From contig JBBRPH010000007.1 of the NCBI GenBank assembly GCA_038228295.1, positions 1-64,000 of the forward strand: a stretch of 64,000 bases of DNA, given 5' to 3'. Source of the DNA: JAICKM01 sp038228295 (lineage in GTDB: Bacteria; Chloroflexota; Chloroflexia; QHBQ01; JAICKM01). Position 1 is the stretch's first letter; the number at the start of each line of letters is the position of its first letter. This document shows positions 1-9,345 of the stretch, in pieces. The position numbers were made by a program, and so were the translations under genes. The notes under the pieces are model-generated. The model saw only the letters and a list, made by a program, of their open reading frames with translations, ran no database searches and was not told the DNA's origin.

Positions 1-2
1 GA

Positions 3-137
3 GGCGAAACCACCGATCCAGTCGGCTATTTGGCCGTTGAGGCCAAAGGGTTGGGGCTGCTCAAGCGGAAGCGCCCACGGGCCTTAGCCCGCATCCCCGA
101 CTTGACAACGGCCACCGAGTCCTTAACTTGTAGCTGA
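3..137 (+). pseudogene. C-terminal fragment of an unidentified protein
   Basis: An open frame enters from the left edge and stops with TGA at 135-137, leaving 44 residues. They include a basic stretch (LLKRKRPRALARIPDL) and end TATESLTCS. I do not recognise a family. A tandem repeat of transposon-end type begins 41 bases downstream, so this may be the tail of a transposase or other mobile-element gene. That is inference from position only. It is truncated by the window, so it may be an intact gene. Confidence 0.35.
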
Positions 138-178
138 TGGCGTTACGCAAGGCTGACCACACTATTCCTCAAAGAGCC

Positions 179-297
179 ATGCAAAGTGCGCTCACTGAAA
201 CATAAAGTGGTATTACTGAAATGCAAAGTGCGCTCACTGAAACATAAAGTGGTATTACTGAAATGCAAAGTGCGCTCACTGAAATGCAAAGTGCTCA
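179..297. repeat. 42-bp tandem repeat built of 21-bp half units
   Basis: A 42-bp unit at 179-220 is repeated without change at 221-262, and a partial third copy runs from 263. Each unit is two related 21-bp halves sharing the pattern AAAGTGN(4-5)TNACTGAA, giving five to six half-repeats in a row. Units are directly adjacent with no spacers, so this is not a CRISPR array. Arrays of about 20 bp like this occur at the ends of IS21-type elements as transposase-binding sites. That identity is a guess here. Confidence 0.7.
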
Positions 298-306
298 GTC
301 ACACTA

Positions 307-1089
307 TCATACGATTTCTCCCACGCGGTTCATTTTGGCGGCCAGATAGCCTGCGCCGAAGCCGTTGTCTATGTTGACGACCGCCACGCCGGGCGCGCAA
401 CCGTTGAGCATGGCGAGCAGAGCGGTGAGGCCGCCAAAGTTCGCGCCGTAACCGACACTGGTGGGCACAGCGATAAGCGGGGCGCTGATCAGGCCGGCAA
501 CGACACTGGGTAGCGCGCCTTCCATGCCGGCGACGGCGATGACCACGGCGGCTTGTGTGATGTCCGGCAGGCGCGCCAGCAAACGGTGCAGGCCGGCCAC
601 GCCCACATCATAGATGCGAAGGACGCGGTTACCGGTGGCCTCGGCGGTGAGGGCGGCTTCTTCGGCCACCGGTAGATCGCTGGTGCCGCCGGTGAGAACC
701 GCAATAGGACCACGGCGCGCCGCCGCGACGTCGAGCGCGGCCTGGCTGGTGGGGTCAGGTGGGATGATGAAGAGGCGCGCAGCGGCGTGGTAAACGGCAT
801 CCGGCACGGCAAGTTGCACCGCTGCCCACGTGGGTCCGTCGCAGCGCGTACCGATGACCGGGCTACCCTGCCCTTGCATCCGGGCAGCGATGGCGGCGAC
901 CTGGGTCGGCGTTTTGCCTGCGCAATAAATCGCTTCAGGCAGCCCAGTTCGCACAGCGCGATGATTATCTATGCGAGCAAAGCCCAGATCGTCGTAGGGG
1001 AGCGCTTTCAGTTGGGCGAAGGCGGTATCCGTGTCCACCGTGCCCGCCCGCACGTCGGCGAGCAGGGCACGCAACTGGTCGGGGTTCAC
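307..1089 (-). CDS. larB: LarB, pyridinium-3,5-biscarboxylic acid mononucleotide synthase
   Basis: The 260-residue protein matches LarB, which carboxylates and hydrolyses nicotinic acid adenine dinucleotide in the first step of the nickel-pincer cofactor pathway used by lactate racemase and related enzymes. The N-terminal part (about 1-80) is the LarB-specific helical region. The remainder has the PurE-like fold, with the conserved Gly-rich segments VLTGGTSDLPVAEEAA, VIAVAGMEGALPSVVAGL and PTSVGYGANFGGLTALLAMLNGCAPG. Length agrees with the family. The start is GTG at 1089, overlapping the larE stop by 4 bases (GTGA), so the two are translationally coupled. The operon reads larE then larB. larC, the nickel-inserting enzyme, is not in this window. 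Family assignment is firm; the client enzyme is unknown. Confidence 0.9.
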   Translation of the reverse strand: MNPDQLRALLADVRAGTVDTDTAFAQLKALPYDDLGFARIDNHRAVRTGLPEAIYCAGKTPTQVAAIAARMQGQGSPVIGTRCDGPTWAAVQLAVPDAVYHAAARLFIIPPDPTSQAALDVAAARRGPIAVLTGGTSDLPVAEEAALTAEATGNRVLRIYDVGVAGLHRLLARLPDITQAAVVIAVAGMEGALPSVVAGLISAPLIAVPTSVGYGANFGGLTALLAMLNGCAPGVAVVNIDNGFGAGYLAAKMNRVGEIV

Positions 1090-1976
1090 CGGGTCAGCAC
1101 CTCGTTCAGGCTGCCGGAGCGGTAGCCCGCCAGGTCAATCGCCACATAACGGTAGCCGATCTCTTTCAGGCGCGCCACTACCGCCTCGCGCGTACCGGGG
1201 GCCACCAGCAACGGCAGCAGCGCCGGGTCCACCTCGATGCGGGCCATCTTTTGCGCGCCGTGGTGGCGCACGCGCACTTGGGTGAAGCCGAGGTCGCGCA
1301 AATAATTTTCGGCGGCATCAATCTGAGCCAGCGCCTCCGCCGTGACCGGCGTGCCGTAGGGGATGCGCGACGACAGGCAGGCCAGCGAAGGTTTGTTCCA
1401 GATAGGCAGGCCCAGGCGGCGGGCCAGGGCGCGGATGTCGGCTTTGGTCAGCCCGGCTTCGAGCAACGGGCTACGCACGCCGCGCTCGCGGGCAGCTTGG
1501 CGACCGGGTCGGTGGTCGCCCACATCATCGGCATTGAAGCCGTCCACAATCGTCTGGTAGCCTTCGGCTGCGGCCAGCGGTCCCAGATCGTCAAACAAGG
1601 TCTGCTTGCAAAAATAGCAGCGGTTAACCGGGTTGGCCGCATAGTCGGCATTAGTCAACTCTTGTGTGCGGATCACGCGCAGGCGCACATCCATGCCGGC
1701 CGCCACATCCTGGGCCGACTCCATTTCGCGCGTGGCATAGCTCTCAGACTGGGCCAACACGGCCAGTACCGCATCCGTGCCTAGCACATCCCGGCATACT
1801 TTCAGCACCAGCGCGCTATCTACGCCGCCCGAATAGGCGACCAGCACACGACCTAAGCCGCGCACAATCTCTTCCAGTTGTGCCCAGCGCGCATCCAGTC
1901 CGTCGGGCCGCGCGGGCAGTAGTTCAATCGGTTGTCCCACCGGCGCGACCGGTTTTATGTCTGTTAACGTAGCCAA
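1086..1976 (-). CDS. larE: LarE, ATP-dependent sulfur-insertion enzyme for the nickel-pincer cofactor
   Basis: This 296-residue PP-loop ATPase has the motif SGGVDS at residues 49-54. LarE adenylates the pyridinium carboxylates made by LarB and converts them to thiocarboxylates. Three cysteines stand out: C120 and C123 in NRCYFCK, and C200 in LACLSSR. The known single-Cys LarE sacrifices its own sulfur, whereas LarE proteins with three such cysteines have been shown to hold a [4Fe-4S] cluster. The pattern here fits the cluster type, which is inference from residue pattern. Start is TTG at 1976, supported by an AAAGGA about 12 bases upstream; no in-frame ATG lies nearby. larB follows with a 4-base overlap. 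Confidence 0.88.
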   Translation of the reverse strand: MATLTDIKPVAPVGQPIELLPARPDGLDARWAQLEEIVRGLGRVLVAYSGGVDSALVLKVCRDVLGTDAVLAVLAQSESYATREMESAQDVAAGMDVRLRVIRTQELTNADYAANPVNRCYFCKQTLFDDLGPLAAAEGYQTIVDGFNADDVGDHRPGRQAARERGVRSPLLEAGLTKADIRALARRLGLPIWNKPSLACLSSRIPYGTPVTAEALAQIDAAENYLRDLGFTQVRVRHHGAQKMARIEVDPALLPLLVAPGTREAVVARLKEIGYRYVAIDLAGYRSGSLNEVLTR

Positions 1977-2195
1977 AGTTGCAACTAATCCTTTCCCGTC
2001 AAAACGGTCACTCTGTCGGCAGCGCCCGGCTACCTATTCGCTTCAGTATACCATATTGCTGCGGCGATACTCGCTACAGGTATACTCCCTTTGCGCCGCT
2101 AATGGATCGTCCCAGCGGTCGGTGTGGTGGGTGCGGCGGCACGCGGACTCTCCGGAGTGCCGCTAGATGGGCTTGCAGGCCACTGTAGCGGCGCG

Positions 2196-2201
2196 TATAA
2201 T
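2196..2201 (+). promoter_or_regulatory. -10 box directly upstream of a likely leaderless gene
   Basis: A perfect TATAAT lies exactly seven bases before the ATG at 2209, so the expected transcription start is at or next to the A of the ATG. No Shine-Dalgarno sequence could be transcribed. No clear -35 is seen. Confidence 0.6.
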
Positions 2202-2208
2202 GCAGCAC

Positions 2209-4542
2209 ATGACTACGCGAACCCCGCCGCCTGCCGTCACTGCTCCACCACCCACCGTACCTGCAATCCCCGTGCCGATGCTGCCGTATCACACGTCACA
2301 TCTCTTGTATTACATATTACGTCTAATGCCGGCGGTGATCGGTCTGGTCTGCATTCTGGGGCTGGGTTTAGGGCTACGCTTGGCGAGCTTGAACGAAGCG
2401 CACGGGCACGACGTGCGCGGTGATGAGTTGGATTATGTGATCCCGGCGGAGACGCTGACGCGCACGGGTCGCTATCTGGATACCTTTCTGACCGAACGGC
2501 GCACCTGGACGCGCGTGCCGCTGAACGGGTTGCTGCTGGCGGCGGCTTTCGCCACCCAGCCACCGGTACCGCCGGGCACAACGGTGAGCGATACGGCGCT
2601 GTTGGGCGACCGCTTGGCTGCCGGACAATTAGCTCTGATCTGGGTCAGCCTGGCGCTAGTGGGCCTAATAATGGGCCTGGCGGCGGCAGCGTTCCCGGCG
2701 CGGGCCAAGACGGCGGCCGCCTGGGCGGGGCTGGGCGCGGCCTGCTACCCACCGTTTATCCACAGCGCGGCGCAGCAACTGCTGAGTGAAACCCTATTCA
2801 TGACCCTAGCTGTGGCCGCGCTAGCCGCGTTGGCCCACTGGACCCCGCGGCGCGGCGCGTGGCCCTGGTTGGTGATCACCGGCGGCCTGCTCGGCCTCGC
2901 CGCCCTGGCCCGCCCGGTGGTCGTCGCCTTTCTGCCGTTTGTGGTGCTCTGGGTGGGGGCGGTTGCCGGTCGGCAGTCGTCCGTCGGCGGTCGCCAAGCG
3001 CGGGTCGTTGGTTCGCAACCTGTACGCACTACCTACGCACTACGCAGCATTACGCATTACGCATTACGCACCCTACGCCCCAGCGCCGGGGTGGCCCTGG
3101 TGCTGCTGGCGACGATTACGCCGTGGACGGTGTATAACTACGCCATGTACGGGCGGCTATTGCTGCTGGATACGGCCAATGTCACGGCGTTTTGGCACTA
3201 CAACAACTTCAGCGGGGTGAACGAGAACCAGCTGATTGATGCCCTACCCAACCCCGCCGACCGACAGGCGCTGATTGTGCGCGAGGGACTGGCGAATATC
3301 GTCGTGCATCCCGACCGCTTCGCGGCCAATATCGCGACCAGTGTGGGCTATATGTGGCATCTGGAACTGCAATCCGCGATCTTGCCCAATGCCTGGGATC
3401 TGACGCGGCGCGATGCCGATGTGCCGGCGGTGCTGCCGAGCGATGCGGCGTTCCTGATCGTGAGCCTGCTAGGGTTGGCCGGGCTGGTCGGACTGGGCCG
3501 CCGCGCGCCGCTGGATCGGGCGGGACGGGTGCGCCGGGCGCTACTCTGGTGGGTGGTCTGCGTGCTGGCGCTGGGGCTGATCATCCCCTATGATGCGCGC
3601 TACCGGATGCCCGCCGCGCCGGCGCTGATCATCTTTGCTGCCGGGCTGCTAGCGCAGGCCAACTGGCGGTGGATGGCTGATCCCCGGCATTGGGTGGCGA
3701 CCCTGCGGCGGCAACCCGGTCCGGCGCTGGTCACGATGGTGCTCTGCGGTTGGGTACTCATGAGCGCGATCACGCCGCGCATCCCGGCGGCGGTGCAAGC
3801 GCTGGCGCTGGCCGCGCTGGCCGACGGCACAACGGACCCGGCGCAGGCTACCACGCTGAACGCCGCCGCTATCGCCGCGTTGCCCAGCAGTCCCTGGCCT
3901 TACCGCCACGCTGCCGAAGCTGCGCGGCGCGCCGGGACGGACGATGCCGCCCGCCGCCTCTACGGCCTGGCACTCGGCCGGGGCGACGATCCCCGCAGCG
4001 TGTTGGGCCTGTCCGATCTGGTAGCGCGACACCCAACGTGGCGGCTGACGGCCAACGAAGCGGATTGGCTACAACCCGACCCGAACGATTTGCGTGGTGC
4101 GCCCTGGAACAGTTTTCAGCCCACGCCGCGCCTGCGCCTGGTCTTCGACCGCAGCCTGGGTTGGGGCGACGCGCAGGATTTTTACGGGGTGGAGCAGGCG
4201 GCTGACGGCCCGTTTCGGTGGTCGGCTGGGCGCAGCGAAATGCGCCTGTTGTCGCCGCCAGGCACGTCGCCGGCCCACGCGGTTCGTTTGCGCTTGGCCG
4301 CGCCGCCGCTCGGCCCCCCCGGCCCGTGGCCGGTATTGGTGCAGGTAGCAGGAGCCGCACCGGTGGCGCTGACTCTCAGCGCGGCCTGGACTACCTATAC
4401 CGTGCCGTTAGCGCCGCCCGTCGCCGGTACATTGCGCGTCACCCTTAGCAGCCCGGTTCGCAGCCCCCACGCGCTTGATCCGACGCTGAAGGATCAGCGC
4501 CTGCTCGGCGTGGGAGTACAATGGCTGGAGCGGGTGCCATGA
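2209..4542 (+). CDS. Polytopic membrane glycosyltransferase (ArnT/PMT-like) with C-terminal beta-sandwich domain
   Basis: The protein (777 aa from ATG 2209) has a Pro-rich cytoplasmic start, a first membrane segment near residues 30-55, then HDVRGDELDYVIPAETL. That resembles the acidic first outer loop of GT-C enzymes, which use polyprenyl-phosphate sugars. Many further membrane helices follow. The region after about residue 620 is extracytoplasmic and contains DFYGVEQAADGPFRWS, a beta-sandwich-like module also found near the N-terminus of the protein at 29095. A longer frame from 2167 is open, but TATAAT at 2196 makes 2209 the likelier start. Residues about 255-290 (GRQSSVGGRQ...) are coded by a heptamer repeat tract and look like an inserted cytoplasmic loop. 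The stop overlaps the next ATG (ATGA), indicating an operon. Substrate is unknown. Confidence 0.75.
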   Translation: MTTRTPPPAVTAPPPTVPAIPVPMLPYHTSHLLYYILRLMPAVIGLVCILGLGLGLRLASLNEAHGHDVRGDELDYVIPAETLTRTGRYLDTFLTERRTWTRVPLNGLLLAAAFATQPPVPPGTTVSDTALLGDRLAAGQLALIWVSLALVGLIMGLAAAAFPARAKTAAAWAGLGAACYPPFIHSAAQQLLSETLFMTLAVAALAALAHWTPRRGAWPWLVITGGLLGLAALARPVVVAFLPFVVLWVGAVAGRQSSVGGRQARVVGSQPVRTTYALRSITHYALRTLRPSAGVALVLLATITPWTVYNYAMYGRLLLLDTANVTAFWHYNNFSGVNENQLIDALPNPADRQALIVREGLANIVVHPDRFAANIATSVGYMWHLELQSAILPNAWDLTRRDADVPAVLPSDAAFLIVSLLGLAGLVGLGRRAPLDRAGRVRRALLWWVVCVLALGLIIPYDARYRMPAAPALIIFAAGLLAQANWRWMADPRHWVATLRRQPGPALVTMVLCGWVLMSAITPRIPAAVQALALAALADGTTDPAQATTLNAAAIAALPSSPWPYRHAAEAARRAGTDDAARRLYGLALGRGDDPRSVLGLSDLVARHPTWRLTANEADWLQPDPNDLRGAPWNSFQPTPRLRLVFDRSLGWGDAQDFYGVEQAADGPFRWSAGRSEMRLLSPPGTSPAHAVRLRLAAPPLGPPGPWPVLVQVAGAAPVALTLSAAWTTYTVPLAPPVAGTLRVTLSSPVRSPHALDPTLKDQRLLGVGVQWLERVP
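2968..3076 (+). repeat. Heptanucleotide tandem repeats inside a coding region
   Basis: Degenerate 7-bp units follow one another, first of the GTCGGCA/GTCGGCG type, then TTACGCA repeated three times within CATTACGCATTACGCATTAC. They are translated in frame as a loop between membrane helices of the glycosyltransferase. Confidence 0.8.
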
Positions 4543-5978
4543 ACCGCGCCGGCTGGGCCGTGGTAGGCATTGTCGCCTTCACGCTGTTGCGCGGTGCTAT
4601 CTGGGCGGCGATCATCCCACCGCTCGACGCACCCGATGAGCCGTCGCATTTGATCGCGGTGGCGCAGATACAGGCGTACCGGCAGCTACCGGTAGCCGTT
4701 ATCCTTGATCCGAACACAGTAGGGGCCGACAGCACGCTGCGGCCTGCGCCGGTGATGGCTTACCTCGCGGCACATAATTATACCCACTTCCGCGCGCTAC
4801 CCTACGAATCCACGCAGCCGCCGCTCTATGCCGCTCTCTGTGCGCTGCTCACGCTGCCGCTGGCCGACGGCGACCCGGCGACCTTGCTCTACGGCTGCCG
4901 CTTGGTCTCGGTGTTGCTGGGCGCGCTAACGGTGTTCGCGGCGGCGCGGGCGGCCGCTACGCTGACCCCAACTGCGCCGGCCTTCGCGCTGGGGGTGCCG
5001 CTGGCGCTGGCCCTGTGGCCGCAGTTTGCTTTCCAGACGGCTACGGTAACCAATGATATTGGCCTGGATCTGGCCGGTGCCGGTCTGGCCTGGGCCTGGG
5101 CGGCCGCGCTGCGTGCGCCCGCTGCCCCGCGCCGGCCCTGGCTGCTGGGTCTACTCACCGGGCTAGGGCTGCTCACCAAGCTGACCGTCCTCGCCACGCT
5201 ACCGGCGACCGCACTGGTGCTGCTGGGGCGGGCCGTCCTAACCGGCCGACCTTCTGCCGTCGGCGGGCAGGAAAATGACGCCGGCGCCCTCGCCGCCACC
5301 CCTAATCAAAGCGCGGCGATCTCACTAAGGGCAGAGAGGCGGCCGGTTAGAGCAGTCCGCTTGCTACGCGAAGCGGTGATCACTGGTGGCGTCGCGGCGG
5401 CGCTGGTGGCACCGTGGTTGATTCGCAATCAGCGCGTCTATGGTGAGCCGACCGGATCGGCGGCGATGTTCCGTGTCATCCATAGCATTTATACCACGCG
5501 CTTGCACCTAGCAGCGGAGACACGTATCATCATACCGCCACTGGGGGATTTCTTGTGGTACAGCTTTAGCTCGGCTTGGGCAGTGTTCGGCTGGCGCACG
5601 CGCTTCCTGCCGGAGCCGTTCTACTGGCTCGCCGGAGCACTCACCCTGGCCGGGGTAAGCGGCGCGGTGATCTGGGCCGCCCGCTGCCTGCGGCGGCGGC
5701 TCCTCACCGCTTCTCAGACGTGGATACTTGCCGTTTATGCCCTCATGGCACTGGCCGCACTGGCCGGGTACATCGCCTACACGCTAACCACCGACGGCTC
5801 GTTGCAAGGCCGCTACACATTTGTCGCGCTGGTGCCGTTCGCGGTGATCGGGGTGGGCGGGGTGCTGGGTGGTCCAGACAGCCCGCGTGCCCGGCGGCTG
5901 TGCGCCGGGGCAGCGCTGGGGTCCCTGGTGGCACTACAGATCGCGGCCTGGTGGCGCATCGGACAGGCGGGTTTATGA
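4539..5978 (+). CDS. DUF2142-like polytopic membrane protein, probable cell-surface glycan enzyme
   Basis: The 479-residue protein begins with a membrane helix and then IPPLDAPDEPSHLIAVAQIQ, close to the PPDEPxH signature of DUF2142 and related GT-C-like membrane proteins. About ten more hydrophobic segments follow. The start is placed at ATG 4539, which overlaps the stop of the preceding glycosyltransferase (ATGA); an ATG at 4521 is also open. Residues near 240-275 form a polar loop (GRPSAVGGQENDAG...) whose first part resembles the heptamer-coded loop of the upstream protein. Probably acts with that protein on lipid-linked sugars at the outer face of the membrane; this is inferred from pairing. 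Confidence 0.7.
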   Translation: MNRAGWAVVGIVAFTLLRGAIWAAIIPPLDAPDEPSHLIAVAQIQAYRQLPVAVILDPNTVGADSTLRPAPVMAYLAAHNYTHFRALPYESTQPPLYAALCALLTLPLADGDPATLLYGCRLVSVLLGALTVFAAARAAATLTPTAPAFALGVPLALALWPQFAFQTATVTNDIGLDLAGAGLAWAWAAALRAPAAPRRPWLLGLLTGLGLLTKLTVLATLPATALVLLGRAVLTGRPSAVGGQENDAGALAATPNQSAAISLRAERRPVRAVRLLREAVITGGVAAALVAPWLIRNQRVYGEPTGSAAMFRVIHSIYTTRLHLAAETRIIIPPLGDFLWYSFSSAWAVFGWRTRFLPEPFYWLAGALTLAGVSGAVIWAARCLRRRLLTASQTWILAVYALMALAALAGYIAYTLTTDGSLQGRYTFVALVPFAVIGVGGVLGGPDSPRARRLCAGAALGSLVALQIAAWWRIGQAGL

Positions 5979-6007
5979 TAAGCTAATAGTAGGGTAGCGT
6001 ATCATGG

Positions 6008-6013
6008 TATAAT
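6008..6013 (+). promoter_or_regulatory. -10 box of the HD-GYP gene
   Basis: TATAAT within ATGGTATAATAAAG lies 116 bases before the TTG start at 6130. No convincing -35 is seen. The same GGTATAAT form recurs upstream of ruvB and of the gene at 42473. Confidence 0.55.
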
Positions 6014-6129
6014 AAAGAAAGCAGTAAGCCTAGCGTCCTGACTCTACCGCTTGCCGCCGCATCGCCAAGCGGTAAATCGCTGTATTTTGACGGTCTTCTG
6101 CGCGACGACCGTAGAAACGGGGCCTCCCT

Positions 6130-9100
6130 TTGCCGCAGTGGCCCAACCAACAAACATTGCTAGCCCATCTCGCACGCGCAGCCGGCGAATGCCTCGACCT
6201 TGCCGCCATCGCAGAGATCCTTTACACCGGCCTACAACCACTGCTGGAGTGTGATGCGTTTTACCTGGCCTTGCTGACCAGTGAAGGGCAGGTTGATCAG
6301 GTTGCGGTATGGCTAGATGGGCAAGCCAGTCCGACTCATGCCGCGCACATAGTGGCGTCGGAGCTGGAACCGTGCGCGATTTTGCAGGCGGGTAGGCGCT
6401 GTTGGACCGACGATCCTCTCGACCCCCATAGTAATCCACCCTGCCTGGGATTAGTGGAGGCGACCTTCCACACGGCCGTCAGTATCCCTTTACAGGCAGA
6501 CGATCGCTTGATCGGAATGTTGTCGGTGCAAAGCCGGCAGGCGGCAGCTTACAACTGCACCGCTGTGAAACTGATAGAACAGGTGGCGGCTCACATTGAG
6601 CCGGCGATCCGCAACGCAGTACGCTACCGCCGGGCCTGCGAAGAAGAGGTGCGTTACCGCACACTGCTGGAAGAAGCCGCCGATGCGGTGCTGGTGGTGG
6701 ACACAGACGGCTGCTTTGTTGAGGTTAACGAGGCGGCTTGCACCCTCTTCGGCTATGAGCGCCACAGGCTGTTGACGATGAGCATCTCGGATGTAGTGCG
6801 CCCCCAAGATCGGGTCGGGATTATCGCGCGCTTCCGCCGCCGTATGATCGGCCAAGCCAACCGCCTCGACTATTACATACGCCATGAGAGCGGGCAGGCC
6901 ATTCATATCGAGTTGCGAACCACCACGGTGCAGATCGCCGGCCAGCTGCTTTGCCAAGCCATTTGCCGCGATCTAAGTGACCGCGACGCGCTGCAAGTGG
7001 CGCATGAGCGCGAACACCACCTCTACCTGGCCTCAGTCCGCAGCTTGGCGGCCACAGTGGACGCACGTGACGCCTACACCCACTCACATTCGCAGCAGGT
7101 AGCATTTTACTGTCGGCTAATCGCTCGCGAACTGGGCTTGCCGGCGGAGCTGACGGAAACAATTGAGTTGGCCGGCCTATTGCACGACATCGGCAAAATC
7201 GCTGTGCCGGACCCGATCCTGCAAAAACCGGGGCGCCTCACTGCGGAGGAATGGGCGATTATGCGCGCGCACGCAGCAAAGGGAGCCGATATCTTGGCCG
7301 CCGGCGGCAGCCCGGCCCTGGCCGCGATTGTGCCGATGGTACGCGCGCACCATGAGCGCTGGGAGGGCGGCGGTTATCCCGACGGGCTAATAGGCAGCGC
7401 CATCCCGCTGGGTGCGGCGGTAATCGCCGTGGCGGATGCCTTTGACACGATCACAACCGCCCGCCCCTACAAAGCGGCCACTACGCTCGACGCGGCGCTG
7501 GCCGAAATCGAACGGGCGAGCGGTAAGCAGTTTCAGCCGGACGTGACCGCCGCCTTTATGCGCGCGGTGGCCCGTGATCGCACGGCAGGGGCCGGCTATC
7601 TAGATGCCCTGGTGCACGGCAGCGAGCCGGGGACCAGCGCCCTGCCCCGGCTGACGGCTACCCTGACCCCACCGCCGGGCAGCGCAGTCAACCCGGTCAG
7701 CTTGAGCTATCAGCAGCAGCAACGGCTGGCCGCCCATGCCCGCGCGCTATACGAGATCAGTCGGGGCTTCACCGGCGTAAATGAGGAAGCCGGGGTGGTA
7801 GCGGCGGCCACGCACCTCGGTCGTACCTATTTTGGCGCAGAATGTGTCTACCTGTTCGAGCTACAAGATGCGACAGGTAGTAAAGTGGTACCCGTCGGCG
7901 GGCGGGGCGGGGAAATCACACGCTTCAGCGCCCAATGGGGCTGGGAAAGGGATCAGCCGTTCACCTCTTTTCACCTGGATATGACCACGGCAACTCCCGA
8001 AACGCGCATCATGTTGAGCCTAGCCCACCCAACAGCTATACCGGATATAAGCGTAATAGCCGGGCCGCAGTTGCGCCTGCTGTTGCAAAAACGCGGCTGG
8101 TGCAGCGGCATTTATATTCCACTGCGAGCCGGTGATAAACCGTTAGGTGGGCTAGGCATCGGTTACACCAGCGGATCACGCAACTTCACCGCTGCGGATC
8201 ACGAACTGGCCGAAGCATTGGGATCTGCGGCTGTGCGTGCGCAGGCCGGATTAGTGCTACAACAGGCCGAACAGCAGCTACGCCGGCAGCTAACCGCACT
8301 GGAACGCAACAACGCACTGCTGGTGCGGCGCAACCGTGATTTGGCGGTGATCAATCAGACCGCGCAGAGCCTAGTCTCCATTCTGGATGTGGATCGGCTG
8401 TGCAACCATGTCGTCGAGGTACTGGTCGCCACCTTCGGCTATCGCTTGGTCGGTATTGCGCTACGCGAAGGCACGGGAATGCGGTTCCAGGCCTGGATCG
8501 GCTATGATATACCACCTGGTGATCGCTTTTGGCCGGAAACCGACGGCATTACCGGGCGGGTACTGCGGAGCGGCCGGCCCGCCCTGGTCCGCGATGTGAC
8601 TGCCGACCCCGATTATGTGCCGCTGCAAGCCGGTATCCGCTCTGAACTCTGTGTCCCGCTGACCAGCGCCAACGAGGTGATGGGCGTACTGAACGTAGAG
8701 TCGGACGCAGCTGAGTCGCTAGACGATAACGATCTGCAACTGCTGGTGACACTCGCCCCGCAAATCACCATCGCGCTGGAGAACGCCCGTCTCTATGCTG
8801 CCGCCCGCCGCCAAGCCACCCAATTAGCGTTGATCAACCGCATCGCGCATGAGATCACCGGCATGATCGCCGCTACCGATTTAGCGACGCTGCTGGGCAA
8901 TGCCGCTGCCCTGTTGCAACGCGAACTGGGCTACACCAACGTCTCGATTATGCTGTGCGATCCGGTGGACGGAGCGTTGGTCTGCCATGCTTCCGTGGGC
9001 GAATATACCGCCGCGATTTATGTGGGCTATCGGCAAGCGGCCGGCGTGGGCCTGATCGGCTGGGTGGCCGCGCACGGGAGCACGCTAGTCGCTAATGATG

Positions 9101-9327
9101 TGGCGCAGGAGCCACGCTTTATCCAAGTCACGCCGGTCGAAACCCCAGCGGCGGAAACAGTCGTGCCGCTAATCCACGGCGGGCGGGTGATTGGCGTGCT
9201 CGATGCCGAAAGCGCCCAGCGTGACAGCTTTCATCCCGCTGATGTACAGATTTTGGAAACGCTGGCTGATCAGTTAGCGTTCGCCATCGCGCAGACACAG
9301 CTTACTATGGTGAGCGAAGCGCGGTAA
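6130..9327 (+). CDS. Multi-GAF/PAS HD-GYP phosphodiesterase
   Basis: The 1065-residue cytoplasmic signalling protein has, in order, a GAF domain (about 20-165), a PAS domain (about 175-290, RYRTLLEEAADAVLVVDTDG), an HD-GYP domain (about 305-490) and three more GAF domains (about 540-710, 735-880, 895-1060). HD-GYP enzymes hydrolyse cyclic di-GMP. Metal-binding and signature residues look intact: HDIGKIAVPD at about 351 and HHERWEGGGYPDG at about 407, where E replaces the usual D before GxGYP. No membrane helix or GGDEF domain is present. The start is TTG at 6130, the first initiator in a long open frame; its RBS is weak. Sensing ligands of the GAF and PAS domains cannot be told from sequence. 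Confidence 0.88.
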   Translation: MPQWPNQQTLLAHLARAAGECLDLAAIAEILYTGLQPLLECDAFYLALLTSEGQVDQVAVWLDGQASPTHAAHIVASELEPCAILQAGRRCWTDDPLDPHSNPPCLGLVEATFHTAVSIPLQADDRLIGMLSVQSRQAAAYNCTAVKLIEQVAAHIEPAIRNAVRYRRACEEEVRYRTLLEEAADAVLVVDTDGCFVEVNEAACTLFGYERHRLLTMSISDVVRPQDRVGIIARFRRRMIGQANRLDYYIRHESGQAIHIELRTTTVQIAGQLLCQAICRDLSDRDALQVAHEREHHLYLASVRSLAATVDARDAYTHSHSQQVAFYCRLIARELGLPAELTETIELAGLLHDIGKIAVPDPILQKPGRLTAEEWAIMRAHAAKGADILAAGGSPALAAIVPMVRAHHERWEGGGYPDGLIGSAIPLGAAVIAVADAFDTITTARPYKAATTLDAALAEIERASGKQFQPDVTAAFMRAVARDRTAGAGYLDALVHGSEPGTSALPRLTATLTPPPGSAVNPVSLSYQQQQRLAAHARALYEISRGFTGVNEEAGVVAAATHLGRTYFGAECVYLFELQDATGSKVVPVGGRGGEITRFSAQWGWERDQPFTSFHLDMTTATPETRIMLSLAHPTAIPDISVIAGPQLRLLLQKRGWCSGIYIPLRAGDKPLGGLGIGYTSGSRNFTAADHELAEALGSAAVRAQAGLVLQQAEQQLRRQLTALERNNALLVRRNRDLAVINQTAQSLVSILDVDRLCNHVVEVLVATFGYRLVGIALREGTGMRFQAWIGYDIPPGDRFWPETDGITGRVLRSGRPALVRDVTADPDYVPLQAGIRSELCVPLTSANEVMGVLNVESDAAESLDDNDLQLLVTLAPQITIALENARLYAAARRQATQLALINRIAHEITGMIAATDLATLLGNAAALLQRELGYTNVSIMLCDPVDGALVCHASVGEYTAAIYVGYRQAAGVGLIGWVAAHGSTLVANDVAQEPRFIQVTPVETPAAETVVPLIHGGRVIGVLDAESAQRDSFHPADVQILETLADQLAFAIAQTQLTMVSEAR

Positions 9328-9345
9328 AAGGGTGGGGCGAAGGGG

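Noticed and set aside
179..297. Possible short CRISPR array
   Set aside because: Units are directly adjacent with no variable spacers, and no cas genes are present.
186..377. 63-aa ORF through the tandem repeat
   Set aside because: Coded mainly by the repeat, overlaps larB, no ribosome site.
2167..2208. Upstream start for the first glycosyltransferase
   Set aside because: The TATAAT at 2196 lies inside it; the ATG at 2209 fits the promoter.
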